16,361 nt of DNA from Bacteroidales bacterium (GCA_018400545.1 JAGYLT010000018.1:1-16361), one strand, 5' to 3'; positions 6,476 through 15,242 are shown, counted from the first letter of the stretch. Numbers and translations: made by a program. The notes: generated by a model from the letters alone, not told the origin.

Positions 6476-7498
6476 ATGGAAAGTCCGGGAGATCATAATC
6501 AAAAACTGGTAGCGCTGCATGTTGAAAGATGCCGGCAGGTGGCCGGATTGATAGAACCCCTAAAAATGAAATCTGCATTTTACAGCAGGCCATACCTCAA
6601 TGTGGATGCAGACCGGGAAACCCGATTCAGGATGCATTTTTTTGCCGTGGCCATTTGTCATCAGACCCATAATCTGCATCATCGCGATTTAAATCTTTAT
6701 GGTTGGGATTATATCGAGCATGTTTTCGTGGATCTGGCCAAATCACAATCCGGCCTGCTCGACCCTGATTTTTTGTTGCACAACGATTTACCGGATATTG
6801 CCCATGAACTGGCTTCCGCATTTTCTGCCACCGGTAAACCAGCCGATACCACGCTTGACAGGCTTGAAGAACGGGCCCGGCTAATGCGGGATGCCGCCAG
6901 CCACCTGGTGAATACCTATGATGGCCAGGTGGAAAGGATGTTTTCCAAAGCGCACAATTTGCTTCGGGGGCAATACGGCTTGTATCTGTTGCTCCCGGAA
7001 TTTGAAGCCTTTGGTGATCCACAGCAAAAAAAGTCAACTTTCCTGATCAAATTGCTTGAAGAGGACGGCCTGATCAAAATTGAAGATCCGCAGCATTTTA
7101 TCCCGATCATGGATTATCACATGCAACGTGTTTTGCTCAGGCTGGGCTGTGTGGAGATTTTAGATCAGGATTACAGGGGTAAAATCACCGGCCGCAAAAC
7201 CCAGATCACAGATGAACCGGTCAGGGGCTTTTGCATCGATGCTTTCAAAATTATTGCGGAGGAATCCGGTCATCCCATAACCAAAATGAATGATTTTTTC
7301 TGGTCGCTTGGGCGGAGTTGCTGCCACGAAACTACGTTGTGTGCAGACAAAGTTTGCAGCAAAAATCCCTGTACGTTCGCCGAAATTATTGAAATAGCAG
7401 ACCACAGCCGGTGTGTTTTTCAGGATATCTGCCCGGGAGCAACCGATCCGGCCTACCGGGCCCTATGGCAACCGGTGGTCGAAACCCATTACTATTGA
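6476..7498 (+). CDS. Uncharacterised 340-residue protein with C-terminal Cys cluster; possible HhH glycosylase-like fold
   Basis: I do not recognise a named family with certainty. The protein is soluble, mainly helical and lacks a signal peptide. Residues 179-224 (FGDPQQKKSTFL ... PIMDYHMQRVLLRLG) resemble the part of helix-hairpin-helix base-excision glycosylases, and of the related queuosine-salvage glycohydrolases, where a Lys and an Asp act in catalysis; Lys185/Lys186 and Asp213 would be the candidates. Residues 282-319 contain seven cysteines (282, 283, 289, 294, 299, 313, 319), suggesting an Fe-S or Zn site, but the spacing is not the C-x6-C-x2-C-x5-C of endonuclease III. An N-terminal His-rich stretch (CHQTHNLHH, 61-69) is also notable. 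It is probably translated with the NlpC/P60 gene upstream. The coding call is secure; the function is open. Confidence 0.85.
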   Translation: MESPGDHNQKLVALHVERCRQVAGLIEPLKMKSAFYSRPYLNVDADRETRFRMHFFAVAICHQTHNLHHRDLNLYGWDYIEHVFVDLAKSQSGLLDPDFLLHNDLPDIAHELASAFSATGKPADTTLDRLEERARLMRDAASHLVNTYDGQVERMFSKAHNLLRGQYGLYLLLPEFEAFGDPQQKKSTFLIKLLEEDGLIKIEDPQHFIPIMDYHMQRVLLRLGCVEILDQDYRGKITGRKTQITDEPVRGFCIDAFKIIAEESGHPITKMNDFFWSLGRSCCHETTLCADKVCSKNPCTFAEIIEIADHSRCVFQDICPGATDPAYRALWQPVVETHYY

Positions 7499-7562
7499 AT
7501 TGCTTTTTGTTAAACCCAATCCTGGTTTCGTTGTTTAACTCCCACACCTAAATTCAGATTTC

Positions 7563-9340
7563 ATGCATTTAAATCGCCTTTTTCCCGCACTTGTTTTAAG
7601 CATTCTCATTTTCTCATCCTGCGAGCAGGTTGAACGCCCAGAGCAATTACATCTCAAAATCATCGAAACCAGCGATGTGCACGGCGCCCTTTTCCCTTTT
7701 GACTTTGTGGAAGGTGAACCTGTTGATCATTCCCTGGCACAGGTTTATGCTTACATTGAACAGGAGCGGGCAAAACAGGATCAGGTGGTGATTTTGCTGG
7801 ATAATGGTGATATTTTGCAGGGCGACCCAGGTGTGTATTATTATAATTTTATCCAACAGGGCGGCAATCATCTCGTGGCTGAAGTGATGAATTTTATGGC
7901 TTACGACGCAGCAACAGTGGGCAATCATGATATTGAACCCGGGCACCCGGTTTATGATAAACTAAAAAATGACTTTAACTTTCCCTGGCTGGCGGCTAAT
8001 GCCACTGATATTAACACCGGTAAGCCATATTTTAAACCTTATACCATCATCGAAAAGGCGGGCGTCAAAATCGCAGTTTTAGGACTGATTACACCGGCTA
8101 TTCCACAATGGCTCCCCGAAAGTATATGGGAAGGGATGGAATTTGAAGACATGATCGAATCGGCGAAATACTGGGTAGAGCAGATACGTCAAAATGAAAA
8201 GCCTGATGTTTTGATCGGACTGTTTCATGCGGGGTATGATTATACTTACAACAACCAAACCGCTGAAACCCCGAAAAATGAAAATGCTTCCAGACTTGTT
8301 GCTGAACAGGTGCCGGGATTTGATCTTGTGCTCGTTGGCCATGACCACCATGGCTGGAACGAGAAACTCACAAACTGGGCCGGAAATGAAGTTTTGGTGA
8401 TGGGTCCGACCAGCAAAGCACGGGATGTGGCTGTGGCCGATATCGCACCGCACTCCAGCAAAATACAAACCATTACAGGAAAAAATTGTCCGGTGAGATT
8501 GTTAAAATGGCGGATTTCAAGCCGGATGAAAAATATCTTGCAAAATTCGATACCTATTTTCAGGAAGTGAAGAATTATGTTTCGGAACCGCTGGCTGAAA
8601 TGAATACAAGCATTTCAACCACCGATGCATTTTTCGGTGATGCCGCATTTACCGATATGATCCACCAGGCGCAGATGGATTTGACCAGGGCGGAGATTTC
8701 TTTTGCGGCGCCGCTTTCGTTCAACAAAACCATTGATGAGGGGACCATTTACGTGGGTGATCTTTTTAAAATCTACAGGTACGAAAACCTGATGTACACC
8801 ATGAAACTGGGCGGTGTGGAGATTAAGGATTATCTGGAGTATTCATACGACCTGTGGCTGAATCAAATGGATGGCCCGAATGACCACCTGCTGAAGTTTA
8901 ATTTGAATGAAGCGGGTGAGATAAAAAAACGAAATGGATCACCGCGCCTCGCAAATGCCTATTATAACTTCGATAATGCCGAGGGCATCAATTATACTGT
9001 GGATGTTTCGAAACCTTTCGGTGAGCGTGTGAATATTACAGCCCTGAACGATGGTTCGCCCTTTAATCTGAACAGCACTTACAATGTGGCCATCAATTCA
9101 TACCGCGGCAATGGCGGCGGAGGGCACCTGACCGCCGGATCAAAAATCCGGCAGGAGCTGCTGGCTGATCGCATCATCAAAAACACCCAAAAAGATTTCA
9201 GGTTTCACCTCATGGAGTGGATCAGAGAGCAGGAGACGCTATCTCCAACAGCCAGCCAAAACTGGAAAATTCTCCCTGAAAAGTGGGCCAGAAAGGCCGC
9301 CGTTAAAGACCGGGCTTTGCTGTTTGGTGGCGGTAAATAA
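7563..9340 (+). pseudogene. UshA-type 5'-nucleotidase/metallophosphatase lipoprotein gene, split by a frameshift
   Basis: Two overlapping frames together encode one protein of about 592 residues, a normal length for this family. The first has a lipoprotein signal ending IFSSC (Cys20) and the metallophosphatase motifs SDVHG (37-41), DNGD (80-83), GNHD (120-123), FHAG (221-224) and GHDHHG (259-264). The second carries the 5'-nucleotidase C-terminal substrate domain, including YENLMYTMKLGGVEIKDYL and NSYRGNGGGGHLT. They meet at a run of six A (8480-8485); adding one A would read GKKLSGEIV and restore one frame of 593 codons including the stop. The intact enzyme would be a lipid-anchored envelope hydrolase of nucleotides or related phosphoesters. 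Codon use continues normally in both halves, so the break is recent or a sequencing error. Ribosomal restart at 8486 has no visible signal. Confidence 0.9.
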
Positions 9341-9418
9341 TTGGTTCCGATACACTTTCATTAGCTTACACAACCGTTTACATAACTTAACACAGGTTTA
9401 TGGCCTTTTGTCTCCCCG

Positions 9419-9426
9419 TATCTTTG
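9419..9426 (+). promoter_or_regulatory. Bacteroidota-type -7 box (TATCTTTG)
   Basis: Exact TAnnTTTG match 26 bases before the ATG of the OsmC-family gene. It lies inside the longest open frame that could be drawn for that gene, which helps rule out the upstream starts. Confidence 0.6.
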
Positions 9427-9452
9427 CAGCCACATTTAAAACAACGCATGTT

Positions 9453-9851
9453 ATGGAGATGAAAATCAGTTTGGAAGGAAAGAAAAAAGTGAATGCAGAG
9501 TTTAACGGACAAATCGTAATGACCGATCAGCCATTGCAGGCGGGTGGTGATGGCAGCGCTCCGGCTCCTTTCACACTTTTTCTGGCATCCATAGGAACCT
9601 GCGCCGGTATTTACGTAAAATCTTTCTGCGATCAGCGAAATATTCCTACAGATGATATTTACCTCACGCAAAAAATGAATTACAATTATAAAACCCGGCT
9701 CATCGACAATATTGAACTAAAGGTGCACCTCCCCAAAGATTTTCCCGTAAAATACAAAGCTGCGGTAATAAATGCAGCAAATCTCTGCGCTGTGAAGGAA
9801 CACCTTAAAAATCCACCCCAAATTGAAGTAAAAACTCAATCTGAAGCATAA
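9453..9851 (+). CDS. OsmC-family protein
   Basis: The 132-residue product is a compact OsmC/Ohr-fold protein. It has the expected beta-rich N-terminus, then GTCAG with the first reactive cysteine (Cys50) at the start of the central helix and the second (Cys112) in LCAVKEHL near the C-terminus. The two cysteines form the active site that reduces organic hydroperoxides or related compounds in characterised members; this short form is closest to the YhfA/OsmC-like group, whose substrate is less clear. The frame is open for 43 more codons upstream, but that stretch contains the -7 box and lacks conserved sequence, so the ATG at 9453 is chosen; Met at 9459 is an alternative. A terminator follows directly after the stop. 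Confidence 0.9.
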   Translation: MEMKISLEGKKKVNAEFNGQIVMTDQPLQAGGDGSAPAPFTLFLASIGTCAGIYVKSFCDQRNIPTDDIYLTQKMNYNYKTRLIDNIELKVHLPKDFPVKYKAAVINAANLCAVKEHLKNPPQIEVKTQSEA

Positions 9852-9855
9852 AATC

Positions 9856-9882
9856 AAGCCTGCCTATCCGGCGGGCTTTTTT
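9856..9882 (+). terminator. Rho-independent terminator after the OsmC-family gene
   Basis: A 9-bp stem (9856-9864 AAGCCTGCC with 9870-9878 GGCGGGCTT, one G-U pair) and a 5-base loop lead into six T. It separates the OsmC gene from the methyltransferase gene. Confidence 0.85.
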
Positions 9883-9890
9883 GTTTTCAT

Positions 9891-9898
9891 TACCTTCG
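9891..9898 (+). promoter_or_regulatory. -7-like box for the methyltransferase gene (TACCTTCG)
   Basis: One mismatch to TAnnTTTG, 16 bases before the TTG start at 9915 and just past the terminator. The position fits an independent promoter. Confidence 0.45.
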
Positions 9899-9914
9899 CA
9901 CAAAATCAGAAATT

Positions 9915-10664
9915 TTGAAACAAGCAGATAATCTTATTTATGGCATCCATCCCGTGATTGAAAGCCTCAAATCGGGTAAGGAGTTTGATAAATTGTTCAT
10001 CCAGAAAGGGTTGCGCGGTGAGCAAATGGCCGGGCTTTACAGCCTCCTGAAAGAAACCGGAACCCCGTTTCAGCATGTGCCCGTTGAAAAACTAAACCGC
10101 CTTACCCGGAAAAACCATCAGGGTGTGGTTGGCTTCGTTTCGGTGGTTGCGTTTCAACCTGTGGAGGAAGTTGTGCAAATGATCTTTGAGCGTGGAGAAA
10201 CACCATTATTGCTGATTCTGGATCGCATAACCGATGTGCGGAATTTTGGTGCCATTGCCCGCACCGCCGAATGTGCCGGGGTACATGCCATCCTGTTTCC
10301 CATGCAGGGCTCGGCGCAGGTGAATGCCGATGCCATGAAAACATCGGCAGGAGCGTTGAATAACATTCCAATTTGCAGGACAAAAAATCTTTCCCAGGCC
10401 ATCGATTATTTAAAAGAAGCCGGGCTTCAACTGGTTGCTTCCACCGAAAAGGCCGGTCAGATGATGTACGATGTGGATTATAAACTGCCGACAGCTATTA
10501 TGATGGGATCGGAAGAAGATGGTGTTTCACCGGCATATCTGAACAAATGTGATCAACAGGTGCAAATTCCCATGTTCGGCCAAACAGCCTCACTGAATGT
10601 ATCTGTAGCTTCGGCAGTGATGATTTATGAAGCCATCAGGCAGCGGAGCAGGGTAGGAGGGTGA
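9915..10664 (+). CDS. rlmB: TrmH/SpoU-family 23S rRNA (guanosine-2'-O)-methyltransferase RlmB
   Basis: The 249-residue protein has the RlmB layout: an N-terminal L30e-like RNA-binding domain (YGIHPVIESL at 9-18, HQGVVGFVS at 68-76) and a C-terminal SPOUT domain. SPOUT motif 1 is DRITDVRNFGAIARTAE (103-119, with the conserved Asn110 and Arg116), motif 2 is MMGSEEDGVS (196-205) and motif 3 is IPMFGQTASLNVSVA (218-232), which form the knotted S-adenosylmethionine site. The expected reaction is 2'-O-methylation of G2251 in the 23S rRNA P-loop. Translation appears to begin at TTG, since no ATG or GTG exists near the conserved N-terminus. The last residues (SRVGG) fall in a repeat-like stretch and are not conserved in character. 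Confidence 0.92.
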   Translation: MKQADNLIYGIHPVIESLKSGKEFDKLFIQKGLRGEQMAGLYSLLKETGTPFQHVPVEKLNRLTRKNHQGVVGFVSVVAFQPVEEVVQMIFERGETPLLLILDRITDVRNFGAIARTAECAGVHAILFPMQGSAQVNADAMKTSAGALNNIPICRTKNLSQAIDYLKEAGLQLVASTEKAGQMMYDVDYKLPTAIMMGSEEDGVSPAYLNKCDQQVQIPMFGQTASLNVSVASAVMIYEAIRQRSRVGG

Positions 10665-10681
10665 GTTATTGGGTTAATTGG
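10647..10681. repeat. Degenerate heptamer-like stretch overlapping the end of rlmB
   Basis: Read on the minus strand from 10681 the units are CCAATTA, ACCCAAT, AACTCAC, CCTCCTA, CCCTGCT. CCAATTA is also found at 529-535 and 578-584, AACTCAC at 3526-3532, and AACCCAAT at 505-512, so the words are shared with the other intergenic islands. The periodicity itself is weak here. Confidence 0.35.
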
Positions 10682-10902
10682 CGTAGTTTCCCTGTTATTT
10701 GCCAGTCATTGTTGTGCCCTGGGAATATTTGCTTTTCGATTTATAGAAACCAATGAACACCACAAAGAACTACTTCATTTTCATAGATTCGGATGTTGTT
10801 TGATTTATTACGTTCGTTTCCTGACCGGCTTTTTTGTTCCGGATTTCCCTGCTGATCTTCTGCGCTTTTAACGAAATGAAATGTAAAGAAAATCAATTTT
10901 CC
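10682..10902. other. Non-coding gap between rlmB and the gld operon terminator
   Basis: No supported gene. A 61-codon minus-strand frame crosses it and runs into the terminator hairpin, with no conserved features, so it was not called. No clear terminator for rlmB is present. Confidence 0.5.
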
Positions 10903-10939
10903 TGAAAAAAGAAAAGCCCGGAGCAAACACCCCGGGCTT
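10903..10939 (-). terminator. Rho-independent terminator of the gld operon
   Basis: On the minus strand an 8-bp stem AAGCCCGG / CCGGGCTT (10932-10939 with 10914-10921) with a 10-base loop is followed by TTCTTTTTTC. It lies 23 bases past the stop of the DUF4340 gene, the last gene of the operon. Confidence 0.8.
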
Positions 10940-10961
10940 GTGAATTTTATGCTTTATTGAA

Positions 10962-11942
10962 TTATTCCATATCCGGCAGGAATGCCGTTTCATCCACAAA
11001 TACTTTTTCGTAGAGTTTAGCCTTCGAACCGTCAAACTCGGCATTCGGATTAATTGACGAGGTTACCACATATTTGATATTGGTGTCGGCAGCAGGAAAG
11101 GCTTTCAGCAATACCGGCGAAAAGTTACTGCCTTCAATGGTTACTTTATGGGTGGCATCGCTTACTTTTTGTGTTGACAGGTCAACAAAATTGCTGCTGT
11201 TAAGCCTGGCGATTTTATTGAGATATTTCACAGTATTCGCCGAATCGGCCGGCGTACCGTTCATCATCCACTTTCCTTCTTCCTTTGTTAGTTCGATTTT
11301 GCGGTCGGGATAATCGAAGTCAATTTTCGAGATGCTGTTCTTGTCAACCTGCACCAGCGCTTTATTGCGGTAAGCATTTACATCATTTTGGTACGACATC
11401 TTCAGGAAATCATCCACAGCATAGGTTTTTTGCTCGCCGGCCAAACGTACAAACGACGTCATTGTGCCTTGCTGCTGTTGCTGAAAGTTTTGCTGGCCGC
11501 CGGCTTGCGGGGCTTGCGAATAGGAGAATTTTCCGATATAAACGTCAGCCAGAACATCTCCTTCATTTTTAAGGGTAACGCGGGTTCCGGTGGAATCGCT
11601 CACTTCATAAGCATCCCATTTTGCATCGCTGGTAGCTGCAATCCTTTTGGGCTCCATCTTGTCGTAATGAGCCAGAATTCCCTTAACTACTGAAGTCTGG
11701 GCCGGATAGGTATTGCCGTTTCCTGAAACTTCCCACTTGGATTCGCCGGTACGCGAAAGGGTAATGGTGAGGTCTTCCTTCGGCATATTTATAACGATGT
11801 CAGTAACTTCGGCGGTATCGATACTTACGAGCACATCGCGGAACGACCGGTCTTTATTTCCTGTAAGTGTTGACAGATAGTAAATTCCGCCAAGAATGAC
11901 CAGGATAATGATCAGTGTTTTAACATTCAGTTTTTTAAACAT
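10962..11942 (-). CDS. DUF4340 domain protein, membrane anchored, partner of GldG
   Basis: The 326-residue product has one N-terminal membrane helix (about 8-25) and a large, beta-rich extracytoplasmic portion, matching DUF4340 (PF14238): a SFRDVLVSIDTAEVTDIVI segment at 33-51, then two repeated modules that each relate a measured residue value to a threshold-like loop. A Gln-rich insert lies at 142-159 (SQAPQAGGQQNFQQQQQ). The start codon overlaps the last 8 bases of gldG, so the two are translationally coupled. In other bacteria DUF4340 genes commonly follow ABC_transp_aux genes, which supports a shared complex, but no biochemical role is established. The terminator just downstream makes it the end of the operon. 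Confidence 0.87.
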   Translation of the reverse strand: MFKKLNVKTLIIILVILGGIYYLSTLTGNKDRSFRDVLVSIDTAEVTDIVINMPKEDLTITLSRTGESKWEVSGNGNTYPAQTSVVKGILAHYDKMEPKRIAATSDAKWDAYEVSDSTGTRVTLKNEGDVLADVYIGKFSYSQAPQAGGQQNFQQQQQGTMTSFVRLAGEQKTYAVDDFLKMSYQNDVNAYRNKALVQVDKNSISKIDFDYPDRKIELTKEEGKWMMNGTPADSANTVKYLNKIARLNSSNFVDLSTQKVSDATHKVTIEGSNFSPVLLKAFPAADTNIKYVVTSSINPNAEFDGSKAKLYEKVFVDETAFLPDME

Positions 11943-13455
11943 AACCTTCCTCCATTCTTTTAATGCGTTTTCTTCTTCTGATTTGGGAACGGATTATCCC
12001 GTATATGATTACAAGTAAAAGTGGTAATGCAAAATTGAGCCATTTCAGCAATGTGCTCCTGCCTTTTTCCAATTCATCCAGCGGACGGGAAGTAACTTCC
12101 TTGGTACGCAGGTCAATCAGGCCGGTATCGTCTGAGAGGAAGTCGATGGCATTCACCATGAGGCTCACGTTATCAGCCTGGCGCTGCTGTGCTTCCTGCC
12201 CTTCGCCGTTGATGGCAAAATCCCCATCGCCAATCACTACAATGCTTGCCGGGGTTTCGCTTACGATAGGTCCTTCCAGAATGGCACCCACGGTAAGGTT
12301 TTCAAGCGGGTAATCGTTGTTGCCCCATTCTTTTTGCACATTAAAAAATACCGGAAGTGGTAGTGTTCCTGATTTTTCCGAGGTAATCAGGAACGGGTTA
12401 AACTGCAATGAGGTGTCGCCGGTAAAATTGATGGTACTGGCCAGTTGAAGCATCACCTGCTCAAGTCCCTGTGTAATTGGCATGTCGTCATTAAAGTTTC
12501 TGATCATCGGCCAGTAGGGAAACGGAATCTGTCGGGTGAAGGTCATGAAGCCCGTTTGCTGCCTTACGCCCACGGTTCCCGAGCTTGCGTCCACCACGCA
12601 ATTGTTTTCAACCTTTAGCCCTTTTTCTTCTAACCAGTCGCCAAGGTTGGTTTCTACCAGATTGCCGCGCATGCTTTGGAAATCACCTTCCAGCCTGTTA
12701 AAAGCAACGTAAAGGTTTCCGCCGGTGGATAAATAATTGTCGAGTGCCTGAAGATCGGCATCCGGAAATGAATCGGTTGGTGCGATAATGGCCAGGGTTT
12801 TAAAATCCGCAAGTGTGGTATTTTCATCAGAAAGTGTTACGGGCTGAACATCGTAAAGTACCAGCAGTTGCTGCATGGCCTGCTGATATGAATTCATCGT
12901 GGGTTCGCCGTGACCCTGAATCAGCCCTACCTTCGGTTTATCAATCACCGACAGTTTTTTGATGGATGACGAAAGCGCATATTCCATGGCTGCGCCGGGT
13001 TGCATAACCGGGATAACGTCGGTTTGTTCTCCCATGGTGATCTTTGCACCGAGGTAAACTTTTTGCTGTTTCACCTGGTCACTTTCCCGCACGCTGATCA
13101 CCAGAGGCTGGATTCCTGCTTGCTGGGCTTCCTGCTCGATTTGCTGGTCTTCGTTTGGGTTCAGAAATTCGTAATTCAACATCCCGCCGGAAACATTGGA
13201 ATATTCGATCAGCAGATCTTTGAAATCCTGACGGGCTTTTTCGATTTGCTGCTGGCTTCCGCGTGTAAAGTAGGCTGTAACCGTAACTGGTTCATCCAAC
13301 GATTTAAGAATATCACGGGTTGCATCGCTGAGGGTATAGATTTTGTCTTCGGTAAAATCCAGGCGTACAAAGAATTTTTCCGAAAGTACATTGACCAGAA
13401 CCAATACAACCACGATCAAAATGATTTGTGATGCTATTGATTTTTTATTCTTCAT
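11935..13455 (-). CDS. gldG: GldG, gliding-motility-associated ABC transporter auxiliary protein
   Basis: The 506-residue protein has an N-terminal helix (about 8-25), a long extracytoplasmic region of the ABC_transp_aux type (starting RLDFTEDKIYTLSDATRDIL at 31-50, followed by the VTVTAYFTRG strand), and a C-terminal membrane helix followed by a basic tail (RRRKRIKRMEEGYV). This layout is standard for GldG, which in Flavobacterium johnsoniae acts with GldA and GldF and is needed for gliding. The substrate of the complex is unknown. The gene starts 27 bases after gldF and overlaps the DUF4340 gene by 8 bases. Presence of the genes does not prove that the organism glides, because gldAFG also occur in non-gliding relatives. 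Confidence 0.92.
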   Translation of the reverse strand: MKNKKSIASQIILIVVVLVLVNVLSEKFFVRLDFTEDKIYTLSDATRDILKSLDEPVTVTAYFTRGSQQQIEKARQDFKDLLIEYSNVSGGMLNYEFLNPNEDQQIEQEAQQAGIQPLVISVRESDQVKQQKVYLGAKITMGEQTDVIPVMQPGAAMEYALSSSIKKLSVIDKPKVGLIQGHGEPTMNSYQQAMQQLLVLYDVQPVTLSDENTTLADFKTLAIIAPTDSFPDADLQALDNYLSTGGNLYVAFNRLEGDFQSMRGNLVETNLGDWLEEKGLKVENNCVVDASSGTVGVRQQTGFMTFTRQIPFPYWPMIRNFNDDMPITQGLEQVMLQLASTINFTGDTSLQFNPFLITSEKSGTLPLPVFFNVQKEWGNNDYPLENLTVGAILEGPIVSETPASIVVIGDGDFAINGEGQEAQQRQADNVSLMVNAIDFLSDDTGLIDLRTKEVTSRPLDELEKGRSTLLKWLNFALPLLLVIIYGIIRSQIRRRKRIKRMEEGYV

Positions 13456-13482
13456 AATTCAAATTTTTCAGTGATTTGGTTA

Positions 13483-14202
13483 TTAATTCCTGTTTTTTTG
13501 TAAAACAGCCTCGGTGCTTACGAGCCCGAGGAAAATCAGCGACAGAAAGAAGATCAGGTCCTTGCTGTCGATCACACCCCGCGAAATGGATTCGAAATGG
13601 GTGCTGATGCTCAGGTAATAAAGAATATCACCAACCAATCCTGTGGCTCCACCTGCCAGGAATGAAAACAAAAAGTGGAACAGGATGCCAATGGCCAGTG
13701 CCAGCAGGAACCCCACAATTTGATTGTTTGAAATGCTGCTGGTAAAAATGCCAATACTGATGTAGGATGCACTGATCAGAATGAGTCCCAGATAACCTGT
13801 TATTGTGGCGCCATGATCGATGTTACCCAGATTGGCCACTGTGATGTAATAGGGAATGGTAAATGCCAGTGCTATGACGATCAGCAGCAGTGTGGCGAAA
13901 AATTTCCCGATCACAACCTGCCAGTCGTTAATGGGACGCGTGAGCAACAATTCGATGGTGCCGGTTTTGTTTTCTTCGGCAAACTGGCGCATGGTAAGCG
14001 CCGGAATGAAGAAGAACAACGTCCAGTAGGCTACACCAAAAAATGCCTGCAAGCTGGCCTGTTTTACAAAGAAAATGTCCTGCCCGTAAAGCCAGGTAAA
14101 CAAACCGCTGAATCCCAGAAAAGCAACAAGCATGATGTAGGCCGTCAACGAATCAAAAAACGATTGTAATTCTCTTTTGCTTATAACCCAAATCTGCTTC
14201 AT
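13483..14202 (-). CDS. gldF: GldF, ABC-2-type permease
   Basis: This 239-residue integral membrane protein has six predicted helices (about 20-40, 52-70, 98-122, 135-155, 163-185, 217-233). The cytoplasmic segment TMRQFAEENKTGTIELLLT between helices 2 and 3 is the conserved ABC-2 coupling-helix region seen in GldF. It should form the membrane channel driven by the ATPase encoded upstream. It starts 74 bases after gldA ends and precedes gldG by 27 bases, all on one strand, consistent with a single transcript. Confidence 0.92.
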   Translation of the reverse strand: MKQIWVISKRELQSFFDSLTAYIMLVAFLGFSGLFTWLYGQDIFFVKQASLQAFFGVAYWTLFFFIPALTMRQFAEENKTGTIELLLTRPINDWQVVIGKFFATLLLIVIALAFTIPYYITVANLGNIDHGATITGYLGLILISASYISIGIFTSSISNNQIVGFLLALAIGILFHFLFSFLAGGATGLVGDILYYLSISTHFESISRGVIDSKDLIFFLSLIFLGLVSTEAVLQKNRN

Positions 14203-14276
14203 TTTATCGTAGATTTTTAATTTTTATTTCAATGACAATTTTGATAGATTCCGGATTTTAACCGGGCTTACATGAT

Positions 14277-15218
14277 TTATTTAATGGTTAGTTCACGGAA
14301 TACATCTTCAAGTTTGGTCTCGATGGGTGAGAGCTCCAAAAGCGTCCAACCCTTATTCACACACATCCTGAATACTTTTTTGAGCGAGGAAGCATTTTCG
14401 ATGCTTTGTACCTCGAATGTTTTTTCTTCCCGGTTGAGGATATCCACCATCTCAATGGTATCGATGGCTTTGAACTGGCTGAAAATTTCATCCACATCGG
14501 TTGCTTGCCCTTCCACATCCACACGAACACGAACAATCTCTTTGCCCTGTGCCTGCTTTCTGAGGTTTGCCGAAGTTCCGTCGGCTACTATTTTACCCTT
14601 GTTGATGATCATGATGCGGTCGCAGGTGGCTTCAACCTCAGCAAGAATATGCGAGCTGAGGATAACCGTTTTTTCGCGCCCGATTTTTTTAATCAGCTCC
14701 CTGATCTCAACAATTTGGTTCGGGTCGAGGCCTGAAGTCGGCTCATCGAGGATCAGCACTTCCGGGTCGTGAATCAGGGCCTGTGCCAGCCCAACCCGCT
14801 GTTTGTAACCTTTGGAGAGTTCGCTGATTTTTTTATGCTTTTCACCTTCAAGGCCACAAATGTTTACCATTTCCAGGATGCGTTCTTTCACCTTTTGATT
14901 TTCGATGCCCTGCAGTTTTGCAACGAATTGCAGATAGTCGATAATGGCCATTTCCTGGTAAAGCGGGTTACTTTCCGGCAGGTAGCCGATCCGCTTCTTA
15001 ATTTCCTCGGGCTGGTCGTGAATGGAGTAATTGCCCACCAGGATATTTCCCTCATCGGGGTTCAGATAGGTGGTAATTGCCTTCATTGTGGTGGTTTTTC
15101 CGGCACCGTTTGGCCCGAGAAAACCGAGTACCTCACCGGTTTTAACGCGGAAAGAGATATTATCGACAGCCCGCTGGGTTCCGTAAATTTTGGTTAAATT
15201 TTCAACTACTATATCCAT
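14277..15218 (-). CDS. gldA: GldA, ABC transporter ATP-binding protein
   Basis: The 313-residue ATPase shows the complete nucleotide-binding set: Walker A GPNGAGKT (35-42), Q-loop region YLPES (79-83), signature LSKGYKQ (134-140), Walker B VLILDEP (154-160) and the switch histidine in SSHI (His190). A C-terminal extension of about 80 residues follows, as in GldA and other ABC-2 exporter ATPases. The start is the ATG at 15216-15218 (MDIVVENLTKIYG); a longer in-frame version would need the TTG at 15243-15245, which lies in a promoter-like stretch. It is the first gene of gldA-gldF-gldG-DUF4340. Confidence 0.93.
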   Translation of the reverse strand: MDIVVENLTKIYGTQRAVDNISFRVKTGEVLGFLGPNGAGKTTTMKAITTYLNPDEGNILVGNYSIHDQPEEIKKRIGYLPESNPLYQEMAIIDYLQFVAKLQGIENQKVKERILEMVNICGLEGEKHKKISELSKGYKQRVGLAQALIHDPEVLILDEPTSGLDPNQIVEIRELIKKIGREKTVILSSHILAEVEATCDRIMIINKGKIVADGTSANLRKQAQGKEIVRVRVDVEGQATDVDEIFSQFKAIDTIEMVDILNREEKTFEVQSIENASSLKKVFRMCVNKGWTLLELSPIETKLEDVFRELTIK

Positions 15219-15242
15219 AGGCTTATGTATTTTTTCGGGGTG

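Noticed and set aside
7509..7539. Inverted repeat GTTAAAC / GTTTAAC after the 340-residue protein gene
   Set aside because: The loop is long, a competing AAACC/GGTTT pairing exists and no T tract follows, so it is not a convincing terminator or operator.
8478..8490. Programmed frameshifting in the 5'-nucleotidase gene
   Set aside because: A run of six A is short for transcriptional slippage, and no stimulatory hairpin or internal Shine-Dalgarno site is evident; error or mutation is simpler.
10741..10926. 61-codon minus-strand frame downstream of the gld operon
   Set aside because: It starts inside the terminator hairpin and has no recognisable conserved features.
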